A DNA stretch of 64,000 nucleotides from Gammaproteobacteria bacterium (GCA_018828385.1 JAHJVE010000017.1:62001-126000), one strand, 5' to 3'; shown: positions 18,320-27,570, numbered from the stretch's first letter. A program made the numbers and translations. Notes: generated by a model from the letters alone, not told the origin.

Positions 18320-19897
18320 TTGGATGCCTTCGTTGCCTCTGCTACCGGTCGCACCATTCCGCGGATCGTTCGCGAACGTCGTTGGTGGTTGTTCCTGCTT
18401 GTTGTCTGGGGCATCGCCGTCGGTTATTCGCTGAATTTGCAGATTGAGCAGGCGCGCCGGCAGGCCACCGCGGTGGCGATCGAAGGCGCCCGCAACATGT
18501 TCCGGATGGTGTTGCTGACCCGCAACTGGAACTCCAGTCATGGCGGCGTGTACGTGCCGGTGACGGAAACGACGCAGCCCAATCCCTATCTGGAACACCC
18601 GCGGCGCGATCTGATGACGACGGACGGTGTGGCCCTGACCATGATCAATCCGGCTTACATGACGCGCCTGATTGGCGAGACGGCTGAATCTGCATCGGGG
18701 GCGATCTTTCGCCTGAGCAGCCTGCGCCCGATCCGCCCGGGGAACGAGCCGGATGAGTGGGAGCGCCAGGCGCTGCTGGCGTTTGAACAGGGCGAGAAGG
18801 AGCAAACCGGTGTGGAGCGCGGTCCGCAGGGGGCGATGCTGCGCTACATGGCGCCGTTGCCGGTCAAGCGGAGTTGCATGGATTGCCATGCCAAGCAGGG
18901 TTATCAGGTGGATGACATTCGCGGCGGCCTCAGCGTCTCACAACGCTACGAGCCGATCGAGGCGGTGGTCCATGCCGGTGTGCGCAAGGCCCTGGTTTCG
19001 CACGGCATCGGTTTTGTCCTGGTGTTTGTCGCCGGCTGGCTCCTGCTCGAGGTTTTGCGGCGTCGCTGGTTTGATCTGGCCGGCAAGGTGGATGAGCTGG
19101 AGGCCTCGCAGAGCCAGTTGCTGCAGTCGGAGAAGATGGCTTCGATTGGCCAGTTGGCAGCCGGGGTGGCGCATGAAATCAACAATCCGGTCGGTTTCGT
19201 CAATTCCAATCTTGGGGCGCTCAAGAAATACAGCGAGCAGATGATCTCCCTGCTCGAGCGTTGTCGGAGCGGCCAGGCCGGCGAAGCCGATTTTGCCGCC
19301 ATCGATTTCGATTACCTGAAGGGCGACCTGGGCGATTTGCTTGACGAGTCGCATGACGGGCTGGAGCGGGTCAAGAAGATCGTCGTCGATCTCAAGAATT
19401 ATTCGCGCATCGACGAGTCGGCTTGGCAGGATGCCGACCTCAACAGCGGCATTGAAAGTACGCTCAACGTGGCCTGGAACGAGCTCAAGTACAAGGCCGA
19501 TGTCGTCCGCGAACTGGGCGACCTGCCGCCGGTGCCCTGCGTTGCGGCGCAGATCAACCAGGTGGTGATGAATCTGCTGGTCAATGCGGTGCATGCCATC
19601 GAGACCCACGGCACGATCACGGTCCGCAGCGGCCACGATGACACCTGGGCGTGGATCGAGGTGGCCGATACCGGCAAGGGCATGACGCCGGCGGTCATGA
19701 AGCGCATTTTCGAGCCGTTCTACACCACCAAGCCGGTCGGCAAGGGCACCGGGCTGGGGCTTTCGCTGTCCTACGACATTGTCAGGAAGCATGACGGCCG
19801 GATCGAGGTGAGCAGCGAAGTCGGCGTCGGCACGACCTTCCGCGTCATGCTGCCGGTGCGCGGCAGGAAGCAGGATGGCACGGCAGGCCCGGATTAG
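18320..19897 (+). CDS. Membrane sensor histidine kinase with DUF3365 domain and CxxCH haem motif
   Basis: The 525-residue kinase has TM1 (about 23-40), a periplasmic DUF3365/Tll0287-like domain (about 45-215) carrying CMDCH (186-190), which is a c-type haem attachment motif, TM2 (about 229-247), a dimerisation domain with the phospho-acceptor VAHEINNPVGF (H285), and an ATPase domain with DTGKGM and GKGTGLGLSLSYDI. The TTG start follows AGGAG at the right distance. No response regulator is adjacent. A redox or gaseous-ligand input through the haem is inferred. Confidence 0.85.
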   Translation: MDAFVASATGRTIPRIVRERRWWLFLLVVWGIAVGYSLNLQIEQARRQATAVAIEGARNMFRMVLLTRNWNSSHGGVYVPVTETTQPNPYLEHPRRDLMTTDGVALTMINPAYMTRLIGETAESASGAIFRLSSLRPIRPGNEPDEWERQALLAFEQGEKEQTGVERGPQGAMLRYMAPLPVKRSCMDCHAKQGYQVDDIRGGLSVSQRYEPIEAVVHAGVRKALVSHGIGFVLVFVAGWLLLEVLRRRWFDLAGKVDELEASQSQLLQSEKMASIGQLAAGVAHEINNPVGFVNSNLGALKKYSEQMISLLERCRSGQAGEADFAAIDFDYLKGDLGDLLDESHDGLERVKKIVVDLKNYSRIDESAWQDADLNSGIESTLNVAWNELKYKADVVRELGDLPPVPCVAAQINQVVMNLLVNAVHAIETHGTITVRSGHDDTWAWIEVADTGKGMTPAVMKRIFEPFYTTKPVGKGTGLGLSLSYDIVRKHDGRIEVSSEVGVGTTFRVMLPVRGRKQDGTAGPD

Positions 19898-20009
19898 CGG
19901 CCGCTAATCGCCTTGTCGCCTTGCGGGCGGGGGGCAAAATTCCTTGATCGTCATCTGGCGGCAATGCGCGTCGTCGACAATCGGGCACGACCAGATGAGG
20001 ATGCCTGTC

Positions 20010-20273
20010 ATGACACGAAATGCCGCAGCTTGGCTGCGCGCCTATGTCCATTGGATGCGCCAGTTGCCGCAGGCGACGGGGAAGATGTTCGCCGCCCGAT
20101 CATCGCTCGGGCGCTCGGTCAAGATCGGGCTGTTCGGCGTCGGCGTTGTCCTCCCCCTGGGCTCGCTGATATGGGCGCTGCTCTTCTGGCACGGCAACGG
20201 CGTTCTCCGGCGTGCCGTGCCGGTCGCGCTGGATCAAGCGAAAGTGCCGTTGCCCGGCGACGCCCAAGGCTGA
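20010..20273 (+). CDS. Small single-pass membrane protein, unknown function
   Basis: An 87-residue frame with a basic N-terminal half and one strong membrane helix (IGLFGVGVVLPLGSLIWALL). ATG 20010 has GAGG nine bases upstream; ATG 20001 and 19995 are alternatives. It converges on the CorC-family gene, with a dispersed repeat between. I do not recognise a family. Confidence 0.5.
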   Translation: MTRNAAAWLRAYVHWMRQLPQATGKMFAARSSLGRSVKIGLFGVGVVLPLGSLIWALLFWHGNGVLRRAVPVALDQAKVPLPGDAQG

Positions 20274-20277
20274 GGCC

Positions 20278-20317
20278 ATTGCTACGGTCAACCCGAAAAA
20301 AGGCTGATTTTGAAATT
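20278..20317 (-). repeat. Dispersed repeat, full copy
   Basis: On the plus strand ATTGCTACGGTCAACCCG is followed by AAAAAAGGCTGATTTTGAAA. It starts five bases after the stop of the small membrane protein, between convergent genes. Confidence 0.92.
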
Positions 20318-20329
20318 GCGCCGTCCGGT

Positions 20330-21619
20330 TCAGGTGGCCGGCGGCAGGCGGGTGACGAGCAACTGGTCGATGCGGTTGCGGTCGACGTCGATGACCTCGA
20401 ACTTGCAGCCGTCGTGCACCACGCTGTCGGTGCGTTTGGGCAGCTTGCGCAGCATGTACATCATGAAACCGGCGACGGTTTCGTACTGGCTGTCGTCCGG
20501 GAAAGGCGCCAGGTCGAGTTCGGTCTCGACATCGCCAATCGGCGTCAGGCCGTCGATCAGCCACGAATCGGCATCGCGGCGGACGATCTGGGCTTCGTCG
20601 CTGTCGATCAGCGGGTCGCCGACCAGCGTGCTGGTCAGGTCGTTGAGGGTGATCAGGCCGACGATCAGCGCGTACTCGTTGATGATCAGCGCGAAATCCT
20701 CGCGGCCAGTGCGGAAGTGGCCGAGGATTTCCGACAGCGTCAGGGTGTCGGGCAGGATCAGGGCCGGATTGACCAGCGCAGCGTCGAGTCCCAGCGGCTG
20801 GCCGGCGATGATGCGGCTGAGCAGATCCTTGGCGTCGACGTAGCCGAGCGGCTGGTCGATCTCGTCGCGGCAGACCGGGTATTTCGAGTGCGGATGCGTC
20901 GCCAGCTTGGCGCGCAGGCTGGCCTCCTCCTCGTCCACATCGAGCCAGACGATGCCGTCGCGCGGGGTCATGGTCGAAGGCGCCGTCCGCGTGTCGAGTT
21001 CGAGCACGTTCTCGATCATCTGCTGCTCCTGCTCGGCGACCACGCCGGCATCGGCCCCGGCCTGGGCGAGGGCGACGATGTCTTCGGCGGTGACGTCGTC
21101 CGGGCGCTTCTGGGGCAGACCGAGCGCCGCCAGGATGCGGCTGGCAATGCCGTTGAAGGCCCAGATCAGCGGCGACAGCAGGCGGATGCACAGGGTCATC
21201 GGCCCGGCAATGCGCAACGCGATCCGCTCGGGGGCGACGATGGCAATGCGCTTTGGCACGAGGTCGGCGAAGAGGATGAAAACCGAGGTGACGAGCAGGA
21301 AGGAGAGCACGGTAGCCAGTGTCCCGGCGGTCTCGGGGCTGGCGAAATGCGGGGCGAGCAGGGCGGCGAAGTGGGGTGCGTAGGCGCCTTCGCCGAGAAT
21401 GCCGGCGAGGATGGCGACGGCGTTGAGGCCGATCTGGATGGTCGTGAAGAAATGGCCGGGTTGCGACTGCAGCGACAAGGCTTGCCTGGCCCGCGTATCG
21501 CCGTTGCCGGCCAGTTGTTCGAGCTTGAGCCGGCGGGCGGCGGCCAGGGCGATTTCGGAGGTGGCGAAGAAGGCGCTGGCGGCGATCAGCAGCAGAATGA
21601 TCAGGGTACTTTCGAGCAT
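20330..21619 (-). CDS. CorC/HlyC-family protein (DUF21, CBS pair, transporter-associated domain)
   Basis: A 429-residue membrane protein. An N-terminal DUF21 domain with several helices (ILLLIAASAFFATSEIALAA; LSFLLVTSVFILFADLVPK) is followed by two CBS domains and a C-terminal CorC_HlyC domain (LAPFPDDSQYETVAGFMMYM). This family is linked to Mg2+/Co2+ efflux or resistance, often labelled hemolysin, but the substrate cannot be set from sequence. It is flanked by convergent neighbours on the left and ald on the right. Confidence 0.9.
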   Translation of the reverse strand: MLESTLIILLLIAASAFFATSEIALAAARRLKLEQLAGNGDTRARQALSLQSQPGHFFTTIQIGLNAVAILAGILGEGAYAPHFAALLAPHFASPETAGTLATVLSFLLVTSVFILFADLVPKRIAIVAPERIALRIAGPMTLCIRLLSPLIWAFNGIASRILAALGLPQKRPDDVTAEDIVALAQAGADAGVVAEQEQQMIENVLELDTRTAPSTMTPRDGIVWLDVDEEEASLRAKLATHPHSKYPVCRDEIDQPLGYVDAKDLLSRIIAGQPLGLDAALVNPALILPDTLTLSEILGHFRTGREDFALIINEYALIVGLITLNDLTSTLVGDPLIDSDEAQIVRRDADSWLIDGLTPIGDVETELDLAPFPDDSQYETVAGFMMYMLRKLPKRTDSVVHDGCKFEVIDVDRNRIDQLLVTRLPPAT

Positions 21620-21748
21620 GCGGTGTCTCGGCTTATCCGGTCAGGGAATTATCGCCTTTGCCGTTCGCTTGCGGTGCACCTTCCGTCAAATGCGAATTTG
21701 AGCTCGGGTGCTTGTTTGACGGGCCAGCAGGGCCATCCGCCTGGCGGT

Positions 21749-21793
21749 TCAGACTTTCGTTTTTAGCGCATTTTCCGGGGCGACCGTAGCAAA
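21749..21793 (+). repeat. Degenerate repeat copy overlapping the ald 3' end
   Basis: TTTCGTTTTTAGCGCATTTT is followed by CCGGGGCGACCGTAGCAAA; the core differs by TT to GC at its start. It overlaps the last codons of ald, encoding GFATVAPENALKTKV on the minus strand. This is weaker than the other copies. Confidence 0.55.
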
Positions 21794-22873
21794 CCCGTGT
21801 CCGGCTGCGACGGCGGCGCAGGTGACTTTCCCCTGGTAGACATTGAGGCCATCGCGCAAATGGCGGTCGTCGAGCAGGGCTTGCCGCCAGCCTTTGTCGG
21901 CGATGGCCAGGACGAAGGGCAGGGTGGCGTTGTTCAGGGCGAAGGTCGAGCTGCGCGGCACGGCGCCGGGCATGTTGGCGACGCAGTAATGGACGACGTC
22001 GTCGACGACGTAGGTCGGCTCGGCATGGGTGGTCGGACGGCTGCTCTCGAAACAGCCGCCCTGATCGATCGAGACATCAACCAGCACCGAGCCGGGACGG
22101 AGCTGGCGGAGCTGTTCGCGGCGCAGCAGGTGCGGCGTCGTGGCACCGGGAATCAGCGCGGCGCCGATGATCAGGTCGGCTTCGAGCAGGCTGGTTTCGA
22201 TGGCTTCGCCAGTGGCCAGCAGCGTCTTGATCCGGTTGCCGAAATGCTGATCGAGCCAGCGCAGGCGGTCGAGCGAGCGGTTGATGACGGTCACCTCGGC
22301 CCCCATGCCGACGGCGATCATGGCCGCATTGGCGCCGACCACGCCGGCGCCGAGGATGACCACCTTGCCCGGGGCCACGCCCGGCACGCCACCGAGCAGC
22401 ACGCCTGAGCCGCCTTTCGGTTTTTCCAGGCAGGCCGCCCCGACCTGGATCGACATCCGGCCGGCGACTTCGCTCATCGGCGCCAGCAGCGGCAGACGAC
22501 CGGCGGCATCGCTGACCGTTTCGTAGGCGATGGCGGTCACGCCGGAGGCCATGAGCAGTTCGGTCTGGCGACGATCCGGCGCCAGGTGCAGGTAGGTGAA
22601 CAGGGCCTGGTCCGGGCGCAGCAGACGACACTCTTCGGCTTGCGGTTCCTTGACCTTGACGATCAGGTCGGCCCGGGCAAAGACCTCGGCGGCGCTATCG
22701 GCGAGTTCCGCCCCGGCCGCCAGATAGAGTTCGTCGCTCAGCCCGATGGCCTGACCGGCGCCCTTCTCGACGATGACCTGATGGCCGTGGGCGACGACTT
22801 CGCGGACGCTGCCCGGGGTCAGACCAACCCGGTATTCGTGGTTCTTGATTTCCCTGGGAACGCCTATTCGCAT
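21749..22873 (-). CDS. ald: Alanine dehydrogenase
   Basis: Ald is an NAD-dependent enzyme interconverting L-alanine with pyruvate plus ammonium. The 374-residue protein starts MRIGVPREIKNHEYRVGLTP, has the substrate region KVKEPQ and the catalytic YLHLAPD, a Rossmann fold (VVILGAGVVGANAAMIAVGM) and DVSIDQGGCFESSRPTTH. Its length matches the family. The very last codons overlap a degenerate copy of the dispersed repeat. It is divergent from the ClpP-like gene. Confidence 0.96.
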   Translation of the reverse strand: MRIGVPREIKNHEYRVGLTPGSVREVVAHGHQVIVEKGAGQAIGLSDELYLAAGAELADSAAEVFARADLIVKVKEPQAEECRLLRPDQALFTYLHLAPDRRQTELLMASGVTAIAYETVSDAAGRLPLLAPMSEVAGRMSIQVGAACLEKPKGGSGVLLGGVPGVAPGKVVILGAGVVGANAAMIAVGMGAEVTVINRSLDRLRWLDQHFGNRIKTLLATGEAIETSLLEADLIIGAALIPGATTPHLLRREQLRQLRPGSVLVDVSIDQGGCFESSRPTTHAEPTYVVDDVVHYCVANMPGAVPRSSTFALNNATLPFVLAIADKGWRQALLDDRHLRDGLNVYQGKVTCAAVAAGHGFATVAPENALKTKV

Positions 22874-22990
22874 GTTTTCTCCCTGTCGTGCCGGACGCTG
22901 GATTCAACCCCCTCATGATAGCGGTCGCGACGACCCATCCTGAAGGTGAAAAACTGGCTCATAATGAGCCGAAACAGCCGAGGAGAGATC

Positions 22991-23623
22991 ATGCACCGAG
23001 AACCGACCGGTCGAGACGACGAGATGATCACTGAAGAGGGAACATCCTTTCGCGGCTTGATCCGCTACGAACAGCAGTTGCCGGTTCGCCAGGTGTCGTA
23101 CTACCTGTGCGGCGACATCCACGAGCCGCAGTATTACACCGAGCTGTTCTATACCCTGCGCTCGGCCGCCGAGACCGATCTGGTCTATATCCACCTCAAT
23201 TCATCCGGCGGTGACTTCAATACCGGCTTGCAGATCATCAACAACGTGCGGGCCTCGAATGCCCGGGTGGTGACCATCCTCGAGGCGCGGGCCTATTCGA
23301 TGGCGGCCCTCATTTTCCTGTCCGGTGACGAACTCGTGGTGCACGACAACTGTCAGCTGATGTTCCACATCTATTCGGGGATTTTCGCCGGCAAGGGCAA
23401 CGAACATCAGGCCGAAGTGCTGGCCCTCGGCAACTGGTTCGAGAAGGTCATGAGCCGGCTCTGTTCGCCCTTCCTGACGGAAACGGAGATCACCAACATC
23501 CTCAAGGGGGCCGATCTGTGGATGGATTCCGATGAAATTCACCGGCGGCTGACGCGCATGCAACGGGCCCGCAAGGCCAGCGAGCGCAAGAAGAAGGAAA
23601 AGTCCGCGCCGTCGGCCGGGTAA
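22991..23623 (+). CDS. ClpP-like serine protease (S14 fold), stand-alone
   Basis: A 210-residue ClpP-fold protein. The strand LVYIHLNSSGGDFNTGLQII matches the ClpP start, the nucleophile lies in EARAYSMAALIF (S103), and the histidine in LMFHIYSG (H126). The C-terminus is Lys-rich (ASERKKKEK). ATG 22991 follows GGAGAG. No clpX, clpA or tig gene is nearby, so it is not the housekeeping ClpP. It could be an accessory Clp peptidase or a phage-derived protease; its partner is unknown. Confidence 0.8.
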   Translation: MHREPTGRDDEMITEEGTSFRGLIRYEQQLPVRQVSYYLCGDIHEPQYYTELFYTLRSAAETDLVYIHLNSSGGDFNTGLQIINNVRASNARVVTILEARAYSMAALIFLSGDELVVHDNCQLMFHIYSGIFAGKGNEHQAEVLALGNWFEKVMSRLCSPFLTETEITNILKGADLWMDSDEIHRRLTRMQRARKASERKKKEKSAPSAG

Positions 23624-23630
23624 GTTGGCC

Positions 23631-24524
23631 TCAGCCGGCGCCTGCCCGGTGCAGCTTCTGCCACATGCTGAAGCTGAAGAAACCCAGCCCGAGCCAGATC
23701 AACCCGAAACTGACCAGCCGCGCCGTCTGTAGCGGTTCGCCGAAAATCCAGATGGCCGTGGCGAACTGCATGGTCGGGTTGATGTACATGAGCATGCCGA
23801 CGGTGGCCAGATCGAGGCGCTGGGTGGCCGCGGCGAAAGCCATGAGCGGCAGGGCGGTGATGATGCCGGCGCCGATCAGCCATGCTGCGGTCGACGTGTC
23901 CTGGGCGGCAAAAACCAGGTGCCCGCTCTGCGCCATCCATAGCGCGTAGATGCCGCACACCGGCAGCATGGCCAGGGTTTCCAGCCACAGGCCGGACAGC
24001 GCATCGACCGGCACCTGCTTGCGGACCAGGCCGTAGGTGCCGAAGGTGACAGCGAGAAAGAGCGAAACCCAAGGCAGGCTGCCGAGCGAAATCACCTCGT
24101 TGGCCAGACCGGCGACGGCGAGGCCGACCGAAATCCATTCCAGCCGGTTGAGTTTTTCCTTGAGCACGACGAGGCCAAGCAGGACATTGACCAGCGGCGT
24201 CAGGAAATAGCCGAGGCTGGAGGCGACGACCTGTTGGTGGGCGACGGCCCACAGGAACACCAGCCAGTTGCTGCCGACCAGCAAGCCGGCCAGCGCCAGC
24301 ATGGCGACCTGGCGCGGTGTGCGGAAAACGGCCAGCACCTTGCCCCAGCTGCCGCGCAGGGTGAGCAGGAGGCCGACGAAGACAAAGGCCCAGACGGCTC
24401 GATTGGACAGCACGTCCATCGGCGAAACGTGCGCCAGCTGGCGGAAGAAGAGCGGGAAGAAGCCCCAGATGCCGTAGGCGAGCAGGCCGAAGCCGATGCC
24501 GGCCAATTGGCTTTTCGGCTGCAC
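23631..24524 (-). CDS. rarD: RarD, EamA-family membrane transporter
   Basis: The 297-residue protein has about ten hydrophobic helices in two EamA halves (IGFGLLAYGIWGFFPLFFRQ; WVSLFLAVTFGTYGLVRKQV). RarD is the chloramphenicol-sensitivity-type branch of the drug/metabolite exporters, but the true substrate is unknown. A GTG at 24524 is taken as start because it lies five bases after the upstream gene's stop and gives the normal family length; the frame continues upstream without meaning. Confidence 0.88.
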   Translation of the reverse strand: MQPKSQLAGIGFGLLAYGIWGFFPLFFRQLAHVSPMDVLSNRAVWAFVFVGLLLTLRGSWGKVLAVFRTPRQVAMLALAGLLVGSNWLVFLWAVAHQQVVASSLGYFLTPLVNVLLGLVVLKEKLNRLEWISVGLAVAGLANEVISLGSLPWVSLFLAVTFGTYGLVRKQVPVDALSGLWLETLAMLPVCGIYALWMAQSGHLVFAAQDTSTAAWLIGAGIITALPLMAFAAATQRLDLATVGMLMYINPTMQFATAIWIFGEPLQTARLVSFGLIWLGLGFFSFSMWQKLHRAGAG

Positions 24525-24528
24525 CGGT

Positions 24529-25251
24529 TCAGTCGCGCAGGAGCTGCAGGGCCGGCGAACGATAGTCGCGGCGGAAGAGCACGACCAGCACGACCATGGC
24601 GAAGGCGCCAAGGACGGCCGGGTTGAGCAGCCAGCCGGAGGCGGCGAGGCCGAAGTAGTAGGCGCGGATGCCGCGGTTGAAATCGTCGCCGGCCAGGTTG
24701 TTGGCGCCGGCGACGCGCTGGGCATAAATGTCGATGCCCGGTTCGCCGGGTTTGCCCAGAGGGGCGGCACCGACGAGGATGGAGAGGAGGTTGAACTGGC
24801 GCAGCGACCAGGTGAATTTGAAATAGGCGAAGACAAACGAACCGAGCACCAGCATGAGTTTGACTTCGAGCAGCTCACGGTTGCCGGCGCCGCCGAAAGG
24901 CAGTTCGCTGGTGAAACTGAGCAGTTTGTCGGAAGCGCCGAGCGCCGCGACAAGGCCGGCGATGATGTAGATCGTCGTGTTGGCGTAGAAGGAAACGCTG
25001 GTTACCAGATTGCCGATGAGTGTCGAATCAGTGACCCGAACATCGCGCTCGAGCATGCGGAAAGCCCATTGCAGACGGTAACGCTGGCTGGTCCGGATCA
25101 GCCCATTGGCGCCCGACTGGCTGTGTTCGGAATACCAGGCGTAACCGGCCCAGCTGGCAAAGAAAATGGCCAGGGAAATCCAGTCGACCGCGGAAAGATG
25201 GGGCAATGCTTGCATCTGCGCATATTGCCATAGGCCAGCCGCTTGCGACAT
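24529..25251 (-). CDS. DUF599 membrane protein
   Basis: A 240-residue protein with about four membrane helices (DWISLAIFFASWAGYAWYSE; TTIYIIAGLVAALG; LLNPAVLGAFAMVVLVVLF). DUF599 proteins are widespread and uncharacterised. ATG 25251 is chosen for its upstream AGGGG; the frame extends further with no support. It is probably co-transcribed with rarD, whose start follows after four bases. Confidence 0.85.
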   Translation of the reverse strand: MSQAAGLWQYAQMQALPHLSAVDWISLAIFFASWAGYAWYSEHSQSGANGLIRTSQRYRLQWAFRMLERDVRVTDSTLIGNLVTSVSFYANTTIYIIAGLVAALGASDKLLSFTSELPFGGAGNRELLEVKLMLVLGSFVFAYFKFTWSLRQFNLLSILVGAAPLGKPGEPGIDIYAQRVAGANNLAGDDFNRGIRAYYFGLAASGWLLNPAVLGAFAMVVLVVLFRRDYRSPALQLLRD

Positions 25252-25373
25252 CGTGAAAATCCCCTGTTGCTTCGCCGGGCTCGTCTGGCATATGCTGAAA
25301 GTCATAGTCGGGTCGCATCGCCCGATTGCCGTTTCATTTTGCTGTCGCGAAGCATTTTCAGGGCGTTTCAACG

Positions 25374-26507
25374 ATGACCAGAATGCATCCGCTCACCTTG
25401 CGCTTCCACGATCCGGAAACCGAGCAATCCTTCCTCCGCCAGCTCGTTCCGCGCCTGCGTCTGCAAGGCCGGGCGGCGATCGTGGTCGGTGTCATCGTCT
25501 ATTTCGTCTATGGCGCGCTCGATCACCTGTTTGTGCCGCCCGACCAGCTCGGGGTGGTCTGGATCATCCGCCTGGCGGCGCTGGCGGTGCCGCTGACCGT
25601 CCTCGTCCTGACTTTCACCCTGTGGTTCGAAAAAGCCAATCAGTGGCCGCTGGCGCTGGTCGGGCTCTCGGCTTCGCTTGGCCTGATCGCCATGCTCTGG
25701 CATCTGCCGGTCGACAGCAGCACCTACTATTACCCCGGCCTCATGCTGGCCACCTTCTATACCTACAACCTGGTCGGCGCCCGATTCATCCAGGCGCTCT
25801 GCATCAACGTTTTCGTGCTGCTCCTCTTCAACCTCTTGTTCGGCTTCGTGCGCGCCTATCCCGATCCGATGCTGCTCAGCGAGAACTTCTTCATGCTCTC
25901 GGCCAACCTGATCGGCGGGGCGGCCGGCTATCTGGTCGAATACCAGCGGCGCCAGCTATTTTTGCGCGAACTGCAGCTCGACCGGGAGCGCCGCCTGCAC
26001 CTCCAGCGCTCGCTGCACGACCGGCTGACTGGCCTGCCCAACCGCGACCTGCTCGACGACCGGCTACGGCAGGCGCTGGCGCTGGCCCGGCGCGACGCCG
26101 AGCGACATGCCGGGTTTTTCGTCGATCTCGATGGCTTCAAGAGCGTGAACGACCAACTCGGGCACGAAACGGGCGATGCGGTGCTGCGCGAAGTCGCCCG
26201 CCGCCTGGTCGCCGCGACGCGGGAAACCGACACCATCTCGCGCCTCGGCGGCGACGAATTCTTCCTGCTCATCCACGACATCGGTTCCTGCGATGCCGCC
26301 GTCCATCTGGCTGAAAAGCTGATCCGGATCATCGAGGAACCCATCGCCAACCAGCCCGACATGCCGCCCATCAGCGCCAGTATCGGCATCAGCCTGTTTC
26401 CCCAGATGGGGCTCGAAAATACGCCCGAGGCGATCATCCGCAGCGCCGACCAGGCCATGTACCGCGCCAAGGAAGCTGGCAAGCGGCGCTTTCATCTGGC
26501 CCAGTGA
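25374..26507 (+). CDS. Membrane-bound GGDEF diguanylate cyclase
   Basis: A 377-residue protein with an N-terminal region of about six membrane helices (AAIVVGVIVYFVYGAL; LAALAVPLTVLVLTFTLWF; ALCINVFVLLLFNLLFGFV), a short coiled linker, and a GGDEF domain (LHDRLTGLPNRDLLDDRLRQ; SRLGGDEFFLLI). An RETD inhibitory site lies five residues before GGDEF, so product inhibition is expected. The membrane part resembles 7TM/MASE-type sensor regions but I cannot name it. ATG 25374 is used; an upstream ATG at 25326 lacks support. Confidence 0.9.
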   Translation: MTRMHPLTLRFHDPETEQSFLRQLVPRLRLQGRAAIVVGVIVYFVYGALDHLFVPPDQLGVVWIIRLAALAVPLTVLVLTFTLWFEKANQWPLALVGLSASLGLIAMLWHLPVDSSTYYYPGLMLATFYTYNLVGARFIQALCINVFVLLLFNLLFGFVRAYPDPMLLSENFFMLSANLIGGAAGYLVEYQRRQLFLRELQLDRERRLHLQRSLHDRLTGLPNRDLLDDRLRQALALARRDAERHAGFFVDLDGFKSVNDQLGHETGDAVLREVARRLVAATRETDTISRLGGDEFFLLIHDIGSCDAAVHLAEKLIRIIEEPIANQPDMPPISASIGISLFPQMGLENTPEAIIRSADQAMYRAKEAGKRRFHLAQ

Positions 26508-26569
26508 ACTGGCTGGTGGCGTTTGAATTCCTGTATCCTGCCAGCCTTTCAAAATCGTGGGGAACCGAC

Positions 26570-26884
26570 ATGGGACAGGCTAAAAATCGCGGCACGCAGG
26601 CCGAACGCATCGCCCAGGCACAGGCCAAAATCGAATCGACGCGCCCGGAAAAGCTGGTCTGCAACGGCTGCGGCGGCGATGTGACGACCATCAACCCGGT
26701 CAGTACGCGCGGCCTGCGCGGCATTGACGCCATCTGGGTCGGCCAGTGCGACTGCGGCCAGACCACCTTCGCCGCCTCCGGCGAGCCGAATGCCGTCGAA
26801 GCCTTCTTCTTCGCCCTCAGCGAAAACACCGAACTGACGCTGGGCCGCCAGGACAAGGACGGCGCCGGACACGAAACGGCCTGA
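26570..26884 (+). CDS. Small putative zinc-ribbon protein
   Basis: A 104-residue cytosolic protein starting MGQAKNRGTQAERIAQAQAK, with CNGCGGDV and CDCGQT as a probable four-cysteine metal site. ATG 26570 follows GGGGAACCGAC. I do not recognise a characterised family. It converges on the DUF1415 gene with a repeat copy between. Confidence 0.7.
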   Translation: MGQAKNRGTQAERIAQAQAKIESTRPEKLVCNGCGGDVTTINPVSTRGLRGIDAIWVGQCDCGQTTFAASGEPNAVEAFFFALSENTELTLGRQDKDGAGHETA

Positions 26885-26890
26885 TCAACA

Positions 26891-26932
26891 TTTCATTTTT
26901 GGCTTTTTTTCCGGGTTGACCGTGGTATTGCC
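26891..26932 (+). repeat. Dispersed repeat, variant copy
   Basis: TTTCATTTTTGGCTTTTTTT is followed by CCGGGTTGACCGTGGTATT. The 3' end of the core is altered (GTAGCAAT to GTGGTATT). It lies between convergent genes. Confidence 0.85.
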
Positions 26933-26958
26933 TTGGCGCCGCGCTGCCCGGTAAAACC

Positions 26959-27531
26959 TCAACTCAGCCAGAGCTTTTTCCAGCCCTCGTGCCCGAGGCG
27001 CTCCATCGTTTCGATGTTGCGCTCGAAAATCGCTTCGGCATCGGGGAAGGCGGCCACGGCGCGGTCGATGCTGCTTTCGCGGAGCAGGTGCAGGGTCGGG
27101 TAGGGCGAGCGGTTGGTGAAATTGGCGATGTCGTCTGGCTCGCTGCCGGCAAACTCGTATTGCGGGTGCAGGCTGGCGATCTGGAAAATGCCCTCAAAGC
27201 CGAGGTTGCGGATCAGCGCATCGACTTCGCCGAGGAAGAAATGGAAGTCGAGAAAATCGGTCATCGCCAGCGGGTGAATGAGCAGCGTCGTGTCCAGCTG
27301 TGCCGGGTCGGTGTCGACCATCAGCGCCAGTTCATGTTCCAGTTCGGCCAGCAGTTCATCGGGTGTGCTCGCCGCGGTCAGGGCATAGCGGACCTGCTTT
27401 TTGACGAAGACGCTTTTGGCGAACGGGCAGAGGTTGAGACCGATCACGGCGCGTTCCAGCCAGGTTTTCGTGCTGGCAATGATGTCCTCGCCGGCTGCGG
27501 CATCGGGGTAGGGCTTGAGAAGTTCGGTCAT
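26959..27531 (-). CDS. DUF1415 family protein
   Basis: A 190-residue soluble protein. Family-like segments are TWLERAVIGLNLCPFAKSVF and ASLHPQYEFAGSEPDDIANF, followed by NRSPYPTLHLLRE. Function is not established. ATG 27531 (MTELLKPYPD) is preferred over an upstream start that would run into the repeat copy. Repeat copies flank the gene on both sides. Confidence 0.85.
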   Translation of the reverse strand: MTELLKPYPDAAAGEDIIASTKTWLERAVIGLNLCPFAKSVFVKKQVRYALTAASTPDELLAELEHELALMVDTDPAQLDTTLLIHPLAMTDFLDFHFFLGEVDALIRNLGFEGIFQIASLHPQYEFAGSEPDDIANFTNRSPYPTLHLLRESSIDRAVAAFPDAEAIFERNIETMERLGHEGWKKLWLS

Positions 27532-27570
27532 GGTCGGCCTTGGATGGGCGGCGCCGGAGCTGCCCGTGGA

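Noticed and set aside
23631..24953. Extended RarD frame of 440 codons
   Set aside because: The extra N-terminal part is Ser/Ala/Pro-rich shadow sequence over the DUF599 gene; the GTG at 24524 gives the family length.
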